From positions 97,313,298 to 97,377,297 of the forward strand of contig CM041783.1 of NCBI GenBank assembly GCA_023374045.1: 64,000 nt of DNA, written 5' to 3'. Made by a program: the position numbers and the translations under genes. The notes under the pieces are model-generated. The model did not search any database. It was not told the origin of the DNA and saw nothing but the letters and a program-made list of their open reading frames with translations. This stretch comes from Limonium bicolor. Lineage: Eukaryota; Streptophyta; Magnoliopsida; Caryophyllales; Plumbaginaceae. How positions within the stretch are numbered: the stretch's first letter is position 1; every line of letters starts with the position of its first letter. Below are positions 1 through 12,070 of the stretch, in pieces.

Positions 1-3000
1 GTGGTATGGAAGCACTGATTGACCTGGAAGGTGATTATCCCAATCATTCGCACTCAGCTCCACATAAAACCAGCCACGATTTATATTTTCGTTCTTATGT
101 CTATGTGATCACGATTTAAACACTTGAAAAATCAGAAAACGAATCATGTCGAACGCTCTAATGAAATATCTTCAAAGCCGTTCATCTCGAATGATTTCAA
201 AATTATTATTTCCAAAGCAGTTTTCAAAATCATTTTCAATCAAATTCTTTCAGAAAATAAACTTTGTCCAACGGTTTGTAAAGACCAGATTTCAAAAATC
301 TGTTACTTTCAAATGATTTTCGATCAGTATTTCTTACAAATGTTATTTCAAAAAAAAAACTATTTCCAAAAATGGATTTCAAAAACCTGCTTTTTACAAA
401 CGAATTTCAATCTTTTTCATGAATATTATCTCAAACTTGTTTTTGAAAACAGTTTTCGAAGTTGATTTTCACAAACGTATTTCAAAATAAATGATTTAGT
501 CCCCATGTTGTGACTCGCTATTTTTGAAGTTCAACCCACCTTCAAGAGCAGTGGTCATTACTGTGGAGCGTACTAGTCATTTCGTTTTCACAAAAGTGGT
601 GGATTTTCACAAAGATTTTGTGCTCGATCATTCATCTTTCCTTTCTCAAAAAAAAGAAGCCCCTCATCTTCCTCGTCGGAGCAAGTGGAGCGCATGAAGA
701 TCAACAACAGTCTGAACCAAAAATCAGAGCTGCACCAACCCGAGTCCAGTGACATGAAGACTAGAAACAACCATCCGAGTTCGAAGTTGCTGAGGGTCAG
801 AAGAGCACCAACCAATTTCTCTTGATCATAGTGTCATCTTGTTGATCGAACCCGATGACGATCGAACGGCCAATCAGGAGCCCACACATGAATAAGCAGT
901 CAGTCAGAAGCTCGAAGACGAAGCAGAAGAATTCGGGAGAAGTTTTTAAGCTCAAACTCCCCCATTTAATGACTTTTTAGAATTGATGTATAGGTTTTCC
1001 CCTAACATTCTTTTCTCTCTTGTCAATTTCTGAATAGACTTTGTGTATAGGTTGTACATTCCTGTTGAATTTATTTAGATCAATGTGTATAGGGTTCCCC
1101 ACTCCCTATCTTATTTGTGAATGACCGAGCGTTAAAACTCATATTGAGAAAACCCACCACTTCGAAAACACATGTTTTCAAAACTATTTTTCTAAAAAAG
1201 TTGATTTCTTTTAGCACACACAACTTGTTTCTTCCCGTTTTCGGTCAGTTCACATTCATTAATCATGCATGAATCACACCCATCTCGCAGAAATTGCATG
1301 ATCACATGTTGCATTCTCAACACATCACACACAAAAATTCATCCCATTTTTCAAGCGCACTAGCATTTGCGTCTGTTAGATTCTTTTTTGGTGACTGTTT
1401 TTGCAGGTGATTAACCGTCTTTGCCCACGAGCGACAACATGATCTTCGAAATAATTGCAAGAAATACCAGGGATTCAAACATTTTCCCATTCGGCATACC
1501 ATGCACATAGAGACCAATAAAACAAAAAGCATATACCAGAAAAATCATACATCCAAAAAATCCAAAAAAATCACACACCCAAAAATCTAAAAAATCATGC
1601 CTTCAAAAAATCCCAAAAATGCAGTCACTGTCATATCATGGGACCACCATGCGGGAGTGGTCACTCCCTAAAAGTCCAAAAACTCCAGAAGCCAATCATC
1701 AACCGAATGTCTTTCTGAATCAGCCTCTCTCACATCACACCTAACAACTTCTCTCACATAGATCATCTTCAGGGCCAATCGTGACAGGATGAGCTTCATG
1801 AATCGCAAGCTGAATTTGGCTCAAGGGAGACTAGTCATAACCTTATCACTCATGCATTGCATTCAAAACGAAAAACACACAACAAAAAAAAACATTCAGT
1901 CAAAATCCAAAGTCAACCATCTCCATTCATCACTTTTAGCATTTCACGCATCTTATACGTAGTAATTCCATATTACCACAATAGATTGCATTGTAGATAG
2001 TCGTGTTTGCATACTCTCGTATCGAATGACATCTTTGGGAAAAATCTTGAGAGAATGATTGAACGGAGTGCGTGAACCACTAAACTCTCGACCCATCAAT
2101 GAATACAAGGGTCTAACCAAAATCAGCACCACAAACCAAGTGAGTAGTGTGCGAAGAGCGGTATTTTCCTTTGAATTTCAAATGAGTGTTTTGGACAATC
2201 CAATGAGTGATGAGGAAAGATGGAGCGAGTCCACAGAGGTAAAACCACGAGCGACTTGTGTCTTCCTTCAACACATGGAGAGGCACAATTCATAGCGAGA
2301 TCAATGTCGATAAACAGGATACGAACTGTGATTCATGCAAAGATCCGAGAATAGTAAGAAAACAATCATTGACTAATAAGGATGACGAGGCACTTAGGAA
2401 TAAAAATCCCCACAAAACAAAAAGCTTTGACAGCCCTTTACATAACCCCTTAGTGAGCCCCGCTGAGCCTTTCATGAAAAACTCTTTCTTCAGAAACTCC
2501 ACAACATGCCAACCCACGTACATATACTTACCTGCCCTTGCAATAGAGGATCTCAAAGGAGCCGGAGCCATGGTCCCTCCCCACCATCTTCCACAAAAAC
2601 AATGAAATGTTCAAAGAAATCAGTGAGTCAATGCAACTCCAAGGCCAAACACCTAAAAGAAAGCTGAAAATGTTCAAGTAGATCGATAAGTCAATGCAAC
2701 TTTGAAGCTGAAAGCCAAAATGCAAAGCAAAAAATGCTTGAGGAAGTTGATGAGCCAAATGCAATTTCAAAAACACAAAAATGAGAAGAAAGTTCAAATC
2801 GCACGCCAGAAGAGGCAAGAAGGAGAAATCCAAACCAAAAGGACCAATGATGTCTCGAAGAAACCGATAAGGGGTTATCAAAGCCCGTCTAATCATTCCA
2901 CCCATGGCGAAGGTAAAACATATTCTCTATTGCACAAAAGCTCCACAACTCCTAAATAAATCCTCCAGTCCCATGTGACACACATCACACCCCTCAGCCC

Positions 3001-3631
3001 CGTTATAACCCAATAAAAGACCTCTGACTCGTTAGTTGATGAGCGTTAACTGAAAAGTATCGGATCTGAAACATGAATCATAAGCTTCATACTTGTTATC
3101 AACATGTCCCGTCATCCCAAAGGGACCATGAGTGGAAGAGTGTGACCTTACCCCACAAGGTCTTTCGAGTGCGAGTGACTCTTTGATCGAAGCACCAAAT
3201 CATAAACAGCTAACCCCATTGCAACTATTGCTTTGAGATTGGAAAGTAGAGTCCAGAACTCAAAAAGGAATTCTAAGGAAAATACTGCTCCGAGCATCGA
3301 GAGTATCATCACATCATTATCACACACGACCATACTCACGAGAGATTGACCCACATCCCTCCATGAGAGGAAAGTGATTCACGCCTTCGAGCTCAACAAT
3401 CACTCGAGATCGAACCGAAGATGTCTTATATTCGTAAGCCTCATATTAATAGAGATAGGACCGTACCTTCTCTCAAAAACTGCACATGCATTTTGCATCT
3501 CTTCTTGCATTTAGTATTTGCATACATCATAACCACTTCATTTTCAACATCCGACTGGTAAGAACTCCACCCAGTCTCGCTGAAAGTCGACTTCAGTTGC
3601 AGTTGTTGAAGCATAACTTTTGATGTCAACC

Positions 3632-4440
3632 AGAGCCATCCCGAGCCATCATCGAGCTATATCTTGCCTCTTCAGAGCCATCCCGGGCTATCACCGAGCT
3701 ACATCGAACCATTCAAGAGCTATCCGGAGCCACACGAAGACCATCTCGGAGCCATCCACTGCCATACTCAATCCTTATCGACACCGCTTCTAAATCCAAT
3801 CTGGAGCCATGCGAGAGCCATCCTCAAAACTTTGAGACCATCCCTAAAGCTACACAGTGGCCATCCCAATAGTATGAGAACAATATGAGAGCCACCTCAA
3901 ACGGAGCCATTTCGTCACCAGGGCCTTGCCTACAAAGTTTCGAACTACGTATGGTCTGATCTCAATACAGAATTGAGTACGTAGGCAGCTCGCCAAGGGT
4001 GCGACCACCTCGAAGGCGACAATCCCCTTTCACTCCTCGCTATCATCAAACAGAGCATCCCAGAATCATGACGGAGCCATCCCGGAGCCATGATCAGAAC
4101 TACACCCAAGACATCCAACCATGTTTGGTTATTCAGAATGATAACAAGTCCACCCACAGCAAATCCATCAGATGGAGCCAACCGATCAGTCACCTCGAAC
4201 TTCAACAACCGCATCAAGACCATCGACCATTCTCAAGTTCACTGCCATATCAAAACCCACCAACCACCCCGGACCGTTGGCCACACCAGAGCCATCAGTG
4301 CATACCAGAGCCATCGGCGTAACCCGGAGCGACCACTGCATACCGGAGCATCACACACACCGGAGCCATCATTGCATACCGGAGAAATCAGTGCAAACAG
4401 GAGCAACCAATGCATGCTAGAGCCACCAATACATGCCAAA
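3632..4440 (+). repeat. Degenerate GAGCCATC-rich repeats (internal region)
   Basis: Variants of GAGCCATC recur at short, irregular spacing, first with CCCGAGC/TCGAGC linkers and later (about 4285-4440) as ~24-bp units resembling CCGGAGCCATCATTGCATAC. The hairpin motif at 3943-4006 sits between the two blocks. The repetition keeps several frames open by composition. Equivalent regions: about 16914-17720, 30170-30980 and 43496-44310. Confidence 0.75.
3943..4006 (+). repeat. CTACGTA/TACGTAG hairpin motif, internal copy 1
   Basis: AACTACGTA…GGTCTGATCTCAA…GAGTACGTAGGCAGC…GGTGCGACC; the ends CTACGTA and TACGTAG are inverted repeats enclosing a conserved loop. The same ~65-bp motif occurs twice in each LTR. 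Equivalent internal copies lie at 17224-17287, 30481-30544 and 43808-43871. Confidence 0.8.
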
Positions 4441-4602
4441 GTCATCTCAAAGTTTTGAAGCAACTGTGGAACCATCAGCTCACACGAAAATCTACATCCA
4501 CAAATAGGGAGTTTGATTTAATTAATACATCGGTTAATCACCTCACATCACATATCATCTGCATATACCCACAAAATTTGTTCACTATCTAATGCATCTT
4601 CA

Positions 4603-5874
4603 CACCCGCTAGATAGCTATTGCGCTACTAGTGCGGTCGAATTTTTCGTTTTACACCTGCTAGACAGCTATTGCGCTACTAGTACGGTCGCCTTTCATTT
4701 TACACCCGCTAGACAGCTATTGCGCTACTAGTGCGGTCGAATATTTCGTTTTACACCTGCTAGACAGCTATTGCGCTACTAGTACGGTCGCTTTCGTTTT
4801 ACACCCGCTAGGCAGCTATTGTGCTACTAGTGCGGTCGACTTTTCATTTTCACCCGCTAGACAGCTATTGCACTACTAGTGCGGTCGAATTTTTCGTTTT
4901 ACACCCTAGACAGCTATTGCGCTACTAGTACGGTCGTCTTTCGTTTTACACCTACTAGACAGCTATTGCGCTACTAGTGCGGTTTGATTTTTCATTTACA
5001 CCTGCTAACAGCTATTGCGCTACTAGTACGGTCGCCTTTCGTTTTACACCCGCTAGGCAGCTATTGCGCTACTAGTGCGGTCGACTTTTCGTTTTACACC
5101 CGCTACAGCTATTGCGCTACTAGTGCGGTCGACTTTTCATTTTACACCTGCTAGACAGCTATTGCGCTACTAGTACGGTCGCCTTTCGTTTTACACCTGC
5201 TAGACAGCTATTACGCTACTAGTGCGGTCGACTTTTCATTTTACACCTGCTAGACAGCTATTGCGCTACTAGTGCGGTCGACTTCTCATTTTACACCTGC
5301 TAGACAGCTATTGCGCTACTAGTACGGTCGCCTTTTGTTTTACACCCGCTAGGCAGCTATTGCGCTACTAGTGCGGTCGACTTTTCGTTTTACACCCGCT
5401 AGACAGCTATTGCGCTACTAGCGCGGTCGATTTCTTTCATTTTACACCTGCTAGACAGCTATTGCGCTACTAGTGCGGTCGAATTTTTCGTTTTACACCT
5501 GCTAGACAGCTATTGCGCTACTAGTACGGTCGCCTTTCGTTTACACCTGCTAGACAGCTATTGCGCTACTAGTACGGTCGCCTTTCATTTTACACCCGAG
5601 GCAGCTATTGCGCTACTAGTGCGGTCGACTTCTCATTTTATACCTGCTAGACAGCTATTGCGCTACTAGTACGGTCGCCTTTCGTTTTACACCCGCTAGG
5701 CAGCTATTGCGCTACTAGTGCGGTCACTTTTCGTTTTACACCCGCTAGACAGCTATTGCGCTACTAGCGCGGTCGATTTCTTTTCATTTACACCTGCTAG
5801 ACAGCTATTGCGCTACTAGTACGGTCGCCTTTCGTTTTACACCCGCTAGACAGCTATTGCGCTACTAGTATGGT
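4603..5874 (+). repeat. ~52-bp minisatellite, copy 1 (about 24-25 monomers)
   Basis: Each monomer contains the core GACAGCTATTGCGCTACTAG followed by TGCGGTCG or TACGGTCG and a pyrimidine-rich TTTCGTTTTACACC linker. Monomers differ at CCCGCT/CCTGCT, GACAGC/GGCAGC and the linker (ACTTTT, CCTTTCG, AATTTTT). Location between internal region and 3' LTR matches the variable 3' UTR tandem repeats described for Ogre-type elements. Confidence 0.92.
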
Positions 5875-5887
5875 ACCGAACTTGCAT

Positions 5888-6135
5888 TCTAGGCTCGTCA
5901 TAAGCCCTAGGGCTGGATATCAAGAGGTCCAGTTGAGGCACTCCTAAGTCCTCGTGCACTCTAAACCAAACACTGTTAGTATCATAGGCTCGTCATAAGT
6001 CCTATGGCTAGATATCAAGAGGTCTAGTTGAGGCTCGTCATAAGTCCTCGTACTTTCAATTGCATTATAGGCTTGTCATGAGTCCTAGGGTTAGATGTCA
6101 AGAGGTCTAACTGAGGCTCGTCATAAGTCCTCGTA
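5888..6135 (+). repeat. Degenerate AGGCTCGTCATAAG repeats before the 3' LTR
   Basis: AGGCTCGTCATAAGTCCT or a close variant occurs about five times, alternating with AGATATCAAGAGGTCTAGTTG-like segments in a ~90-bp pattern. Equivalent blocks: about 19174-19425, 32434-32680 and 45761-46005. Confidence 0.75.
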
Positions 6136-6253
6136 CTTTCAATCACATTCATACACTCACGATCGCATCCCAATGCGCCACTAAACCGCAGTGAGAATTT
6201 TTGGCGCCCCGTCAACCTTGATCCAATTCTGCAAGCATTTTATTGCAAAGTCT

Positions 6254-6278
6254 GAAATAGAAAATAAAATAAGAGGGG
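6254..6278 (+). other. Candidate polypurine tract, copy 1
   Basis: A 25-bp purine-rich run ending AATAAGAGGGG lies between the 3' repeats and the LTR promoter region. It is the best candidate plus-strand primer, but the next bases are TCGTCGCC and not TG, so the LTR start is uncertain. Confidence 0.45.
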
Positions 6279-6795
6279 TCGTCGCCTTTCTTTTCAAAAA
6301 CGTACTTGTGCGTGTCAAAATGAAACAATCGTTTTACGACAAATTTTAAACCAATTTCCAAGCATTTTAGAAAAACCCAATTTTTCGAAGATGAATTTTC
6401 AAACAATAATATGTCTTAGACTTACCCTTTTATTTAGTTATTTTCAATTTAATTTCCTTAGTCGTGGGCATTTCGTTTACTTCATTTTACTTATATTATT
6501 TTGTCATTTTTCATGTTGTTATTCTGAAAAGAAAACATTTCATTTTTATTGACTAAACCTTTTAGTTTTTTATTCTACATATACATTTTTTTAAGCATTA
6601 GCGTTTTTGATGATTTTACTCATGTCGAGTTATAGCTTTTCGTTTTCTTTCCCTAAGTTTTGTATGAAGTTCCATTGTAGTTATTCTTTTCCTTTTTCAT
6701 TTTTCGGTGGATCAAATTTGGTCTTAACCCAATCTTCACTCAAACCCCACAACCCAAACCTAAACTCATCCTATCTAAGCTCACAGCCAAAACAA

Positions 6796-6830
6796 AGCCC
6801 ACATTAAAACCCTAAACCCTTCCTATAAAA
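6796..6830 (+). promoter_or_regulatory. LTR promoter, copy 1: AGCCCA, telo-box, TATA
   Basis: AGCCCA (6796-6801), AAACCCTAAA (6807-6816) and TATAAAA (6824-6830) lie within 35 bp in the U3-like part of the LTR. The TATA box predicts transcription starting near 6855. AGCCCA is the reverse complement of the plant site II core TGGGCT, and AAACCCTAA is the telo-box; together they are known from promoters of genes active in dividing cells, such as ribosomal protein genes. Function here is inferred. Confidence 0.65.
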
Positions 6831-9800
6831 GAACAAGACAAACCTAAAAAAAAGGAAGGGGGTAGAGGAGCCGCATCTGATTTTTTCCCCTCGTTTTCTT
6901 CACTCCCGACGGGCAGCCTCGAGGTTTTTCTTCTTCCCCTTCGAACTAACGAACGAGGAATGTACACGCTACAGCCTCTCATTCTCGTCAGTTGCGACAT
7001 GCTCGACCCCAATCTTTCTTTTCAATCTCTGTAAATATTGAAAACCCAGAAACAAATCACTCTCCTGCTCATCGGAACCATCACAGGAATTTGGCTATTT
7101 TGGTGTTAGTTTAATCCGAGCTTTTGTTGGCCTATTGGTTTCTGCCTCACAAACAACCGTGACCGTGCACAAGGGAAGTATACATCTCAGATTCATCCTC
7201 ATTCTTATCATCGTTGTCGGTTAAATCTCAGAAAACTCACCCCACTGGTGTTAACGCTGTTCAGTACGACTGTTTGTTTTGATTCTATCTGGTTGTTTGG
7301 TCATGGTGCATAAACCGACCACCCCTCCTTATGTTGGTGTTAGTTAGCTCGGGTTTCAGCTGGATAAAAAAATTGATTTTGGATTCCTGATCCTTTGGAA
7401 ATTAATCACTAAAAAACTGGTCATTCACACCATTTAGTCCGTTTAATTTGATGCTTCAGTTGATTTGTCGGTTGATTTGCGTGATTATCATATTTTGGAC
7501 TATCGAAGGTGTTAAGGATATGTTAGGTCACACTGCTGGGCCAAGTATTGAAATCTGATCTGAAAGTTTATCACGTGGCCGAGAGTAACCTGTTGTATAT
7601 TCGATCTTTGCACATAATATATGAGGGTGATCCCGTACTGTTACGTAGCTCCTTGCTGTTAATTCGAATGATAGATCTCGATGATTAGTTTGAAGTCGTA
7701 TGTGTTGGACCTCCACCCTTTTCGGCCATTGGGAATTAAGGTCCACACAAACTTGTTCATGTGTTTACTGATTCATTTGTGACATTTGTTTACTGATTGT
7801 CCTGATGATGTGATATTCAGCTTGTTCTATCCCCCCACTATCAGTTCAACTAGATATGCTCATTATACCTTGTTTTGTGTTCTGCTGAGCAACTGTCGCT
7901 TTGAGATTTGAACTGAGCTTCACTTAGACCCGGCTTGTGGGCATTTGGGCCCTGACTATTCCTATGAGTTTGGTAAGTCACTCAGGTTTGGAAATATACC
8001 GTTTGGGAAACTACATCGTTGCTGGCTTTATACTTGCCCCCTAGTGTATAATTGTCGGTTTGGGAATTTAATTTGATTTGAGCAATTGATTATTTCCTCA
8101 TATACCGTGATTATTCGACTCAATCTGCTCTCACTTTTACTTTAATGCCTTGACTGAAGTACAAACGCAATCCTGGACTTGTTTCGCCTGGAATCAACAT
8201 TGGTCTTGCAATTTGACCCTACGGTTACGCTTTGGCTTGACGCTGTCTCATTTGGTTTGGAATCTGCTTCTAGCAATTATTTTGTCCTTGGCGCATGATT
8301 TTATTGAAAATTGTGTTGCTCGTGACATTATCACTTGCCCCTTGTGATATTTATTTACCGTGACCTGCTTATTATCCTTTGGCTCATCTTTGACCGAAGT
8401 ATACTTGTTCCGTTGGGCATGGCCATGTTCGGCTGATGACTGCACCTGCTTGACTTGGAGTTTGATCAAAGGCTATGCTGATGCGTTTGGGATTGATACT
8501 TCTTCATTGGGTTTGGAATTCTATCTTTTGATCTTTACCATGCTTCAATCGCCTTTGATATTAAATTGTCCCTTGCGCATTGATATGGTTTGGGAATTGA
8601 TTTGAGACTAGTATAACTTGTCCCACGTGCTTAGATATGAGCATGAATCGAGTTATAGTTGCTCCTCTGCTATAATTGTTAAGACAAATCACTCATCCAG
8701 CTGGATGGTCCTCATTAATATTTTTCATCTTAGAGGGAAATGATATAAACCCTTCTAGTTGATCCCACATGACTCACAACTTCATCCTTTGATACTACAC
8801 TTCGGTTTGAGTCATAATCTAAGATGTTGAATTAATTTGAGTAGCAACCCCGATGCTTGATTTATCTTACAATCCTTAGCATTTGTTGGCAGCTTGAAAC
8901 TCTTTTCTATGTTCTCGTTGGGGTGTGGGAGATGATTAGATTGCCCCCTTTCCTCCCATTGAGAGGGGCCGTATGATCCCATTGCACACATCCCAACCTT
9001 CCTCCGTTTCTCTGACTAATGTATCTTGCTCTCTCGGTTGTATTTATTTGACATGTACATATTGTTTGAGGAACGGAAACTGCTCGGACTAAGGACTGGA
9101 CTTTGGCTAGGACTACCGGGCGCTCCTTTCAAACGCGAAAAACGGTTGGTGTACCTCTTCGGATCCCTATCAGCTCGAGTGAGGCGGCGTCGATGCGACC
9201 CCCCATAGCAGCTCTCTGTTTACAAATAAATTGTGTTTCATTTTTGTATTCATTTGTTTATTGTTCTTAATTATTTTGTAATCCTAGGATTCGTAATATC
9301 ACCATTTGGGTTTGACAATGAGTTGATTCGTGACTGTTGAGCGCATTTCATAGTGGATTAACGTCATTTTTTTATTACTATTCAGTCACTGTTGGCTATG
9401 TTTGAGGGTAAAACTCATAAGTTTATTCTTAAATCGATTGTTTATGATACCGTATTCACATTCGGGTTTAAAACTCAAAAGTCTTATTTGCTTGTGTTAT
9501 ATGCCGAATCTACTCTCTGGTGGGCTCTGTTTCTTATCACCAATTTATTTGTTGTCTTGTTCATTGCAATGCTCCTGGATTTAATGATTTGATTCAAGAC
9601 GGTCAATTGAGGGCCTACTATCTCATTAGTCGTACTCGGTTTAGGCATTACTCATACCTTGGTTTCATGTTTTTTATCGAGGTACATGCAAAACGGATGA
9701 GACTTGAGCACGACTTGCTTGGCTTGGAGTTTACCGTGGACCTTTTGCTAATGACCATGTTGTTGGTTTTGGGGGCTTGCAAAGACGGGATTATGAACAT

Positions 9801-10459
9801 TTGACTACAGATTCGACTTTGTCTTATATTTGATTAAGTAATGAACCGGGGGCAGGCCCACCCCGTAGGTTGGTTTCCTATCACCTCACCTCTTCTTGAT
9901 CATGACCAACATGTTTACATTTCTAGTATCATTGTTTGCTCCTTGTATATAGATTCGATTTGAGAAATTGAGTCAAAGCATGATTCTAGTTTGATCTTCA
10001 CTCGGGACCAACTCATTTAATTGCTAAATCTTGTTTCATTATGCTATCTCTAGTTGATTTACTTGTGACATTGTTGTGATCCTCATTTGGGTCATTTTTA
10101 GAAATCTCATAGAACAAACATTAGGATAGCGGGTGTCCCCCACGCTTAGTAGATTTTTGGTGGTGGTGACACCCTACACACAAACCACATCTTTGAGGCC
10201 CAAGATCTTTATTTTACAACCATACAAGCCCCTTTGTAAATTCATACTCATCTGTTTCAAAAACAAATCCTCTCATACCCCCAAAACCAGATACTTTTCA
10301 TGAATTGTTCGAAATCAAACCTCTCCACACCCTAACCAATACTCTCCCACTCATCAACACACCTCAACCTCCAAGACATTTGAAATACTTCCAAAAGTTT
10401 CAAGACCAAACACAAACTTCACACCAACCTCACCAATTGTCTCATAGATTCAGTCATCT

Positions 10460-10690
10460 TCCAACCTCAATTTCAAGGCCCATATCAAAGCCCATTTCAA
10501 GGCCATTTCAAGCCCATTTCCGAGGCCCAATCCAAGGCCCAGTTCGAGGCCCAATCCAAAGCCCATTTCAAGGACCATTTTGAGGCCCGTTTCAAAGCCC
10601 ATTCAAAGCTCAATTCGAGACCCATTCCAAGGTCCCAATTCGGCCAAACTTCTAAGGCCTATTTTCGGCCCATATCTTAAGGCCTAAGCC
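10460..10690 (+). repeat. Degenerate ~12-bp CCCATTTCAAGG repeats in the LTR
   Basis: Runs of TTCAAGGCCCAT, TTCAAAGCCCAT and TTCGAGGCCCAA. Equivalent blocks: about 23755-23975, 37040-37260 and 50410-50600. The copy-4 block lacks roughly two sub-units (one CCAATCCAAGGCCCAGTTCG segment). Confidence 0.7.
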
Positions 10691-10789
10691 AGACCCATCA
10701 GTTCAAAGTTGGCACCCAATCAATCCAAAAACCGATTCAGTCCCCTCAAATTCAACCCAAACATCAATCCATTGGGCCCAATTCAACCT

Positions 10790-10960
10790 GACCTTAAATT
10801 CCAATTCGATTCAAAACTTCATTCAATCATTCATTCATTTCATTCCCAATTCATTCAAAAATTCAACTCAATTCAATTCTCATTCAATTCATTTCAATTC
10901 CAAATAAAAATTCTTCATTCCAATTCAACTTCAATTTCAATTAAATTCCAATTCCCCTAA
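10790..10960 (+). repeat. ATTCA/ATTCAATTC-rich low-complexity stretch in the LTR
   Basis: Dense degenerate ATTCA, TTCAATTC and AATTCCAATTC words without a strict period. Present in all LTRs (about 24070-24240, 37370-37530 and 50720-50880). Confidence 0.65.
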
Positions 10961-10974
10961 CCCTCACTCAGAAG

Positions 10975-11170
10975 TCTCACAGACCCGAGCGTCTCACAGA
11001 CTTTGTTATCCCAACGATTCGAATATCTCACAGACCAGAGCATCTCACAGACCGAGCGTCTCACAGATCCGAATGTCTCACAGACTTCGACATCCCAAGG
11101 TTTCAAACGTCCCATAGACCCGAACGTCTCACAGACTAAAATGTCCCATACTTCAAACATCCCAGGAGGA
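10975..11170 (+). repeat. Degenerate TCTCACAGACCCGA repeats in the LTR
   Basis: About nine irregular units of ~18-20 bp built on GTCTCACAGACCCGAGC or GTCCCATAGACCCGA. Equivalent blocks: about 24252-24450, 37548-37745 and 50888-51085. They end just before the first LTR hairpin motif. Confidence 0.7.
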
Positions 11171-11195
11171 TTCAAGCATCTCCTAATAAAACACT

Positions 11196-11432
11196 AACTA
11201 CGTAAGGTCTGATCTCAACAGGGAATTGAGTACGTAGGCAACCCATGCAGGGTGCGACCCACACCAATCAAAATACCCTTCTACATTCAGCCATCTCACC
11301 CTCAAACAATCCCGGGCGCTCCCAACCCTCGATTACCATCACAAAACTCCTAAAATCCCAAATCCTGAACTACGTAAGGTCTGATCTCAACAGGGAGTTA
11401 AGTACGTAGGCAGCCCATCTAGGGTGCGACCC
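11196..11432 (+). repeat. Pair of CTACGTA/TACGTAG hairpin motifs, LTR copy 1
   Basis: Two motif copies at 11196-11260 and 11368-11432, about 110 bp apart, each with CTACGTA and TACGTAG arms and the tail GGTGCGACCC. They lie about 0.7-0.95 kb before the LTR end. Confidence 0.8.
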
Positions 11433-12051
11433 CTTTCCAATCAAAAACCCTTTTCCCACTAAACACTCAAAACTCTTCCGAGTCACATACCTCCAAACTT
11501 CAGTTTTTCTTCATCCATTTAACCTTTGCTCCTTTTCTCGATCTTCTATTCTACTTTTAATCAACTCTCGGCCTGTCAACCCTTTCGTTTGGCGTTAGCT
11601 TGGCAGAAAAGCTCGCCTCATCTATTCTCTCTCTTCTCATCCTATCCTATCCTTGGCTCTTAAATGAATCTCTCAAAAAGGTTTTGAAAGAAGGCAATCC
11701 CGACAATTGGAGACCGAGGTTTCCTCGGGCACCAAGCCAAAGTCGTGGTCGTTGCCACTTCTAAGGGGTGTAACCCAGTGCGAACCCACATAGAATCTCT
11801 GACGTGACCAGATAAGTCCTATCCACAATTTCAGAGTCAACCAATGGTTCTTAGAACCCTCCCTCTCTTCCTTCCTAGTTATCATAGGTCAAACTAGGTG
11901 GCGACTTTAGTCAATTCGGCCTTATAGAGGCATAAGTCCGCGTGGAGCCCATCGAGAGCGGGTGTAGTGCGCATTTGCACTCCCCTTCATGCTTTCTGGG
12001 AAAGACGGACGATTTAGTAGGTATTTGAGGGATGCCAATTATAACGGGTTC

Positions 12052-12070
12052 TCACCCTCCACAGAATGGC
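12052..12070 (+). repeat. Internal duplicate of the LTR end / primer-site junction
   Basis: TCACCCTCCACAGAATGGC here is identical to 12133-12151, which spans the true LTR end, the 3-bp spacer and the first four bases of the primer site. The duplicate sits 81 bp upstream inside the LTR and is kept in all four LTRs. Confidence 0.75.

Larger units (their letters stand above)
1..6278 (+). mobile_element. Internal region, copy 1 (partial; 5' ~1.15 kb lies outside the window)
   Basis: This matches the internal regions at 12145-19565, 25409-32822 and 38724-46150 from about 1.15 kb after their primer binding site onward. In order it holds an A/T-rich TTTTCAAAA-rich stretch (about 120-500), unique non-coding sequence to about 3600, a GAGCCATC-rich degenerate repeat region (about 3632-4440) containing one CTACGTA/TACGTAG hairpin, the ~52-bp minisatellite (4603-5874), and degenerate AGGCTCGTCATAAG repeats (about 5890-6135). 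Only short reading frames occur and none resembles a retrotransposon protein. A short block at about 3234-3258 differs from the other three copies. Confidence 0.75.

Noticed and set aside
561..570. TGTGGAGCG as an LTR start (inverted match to the LTR end)
   Set aside because: No purine tract precedes it, and it would put the minisatellite and purine tract inside the LTR. The match is short and probably chance.
2528..2905. A 125-codon minus-strand frame that recurs in three of the four units (also 15819-16196 and within 42394-42813)
   Set aside because: It recurs because the DNA units are near-identical. It is shortened by an indel in copy 3, lacks family motifs, and has low-complexity Leu/Phe-rich content from an A-rich plus strand.
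4603..5874. CRISPR-like regular repeats
   Set aside because: Monomers are directly adjacent with no unique spacers, and the context is a plant retrotransposon; it is a minisatellite.
6198..6212. TTTTTGGCGCCCCGTC as a second primer binding site
   Set aside because: It resembles TTTGGCGCC sites of other Ty3/gypsy groups but no LTR end precedes it, and the 18-bp tRNA-Arg site next to the proven LTR end is a better candidate.
10790..10960. ATTCA runs as telomeric or true satellite DNA
   Set aside because: The sequence has no strict period and is not the plant telomere repeat; it is low-complexity LTR sequence.
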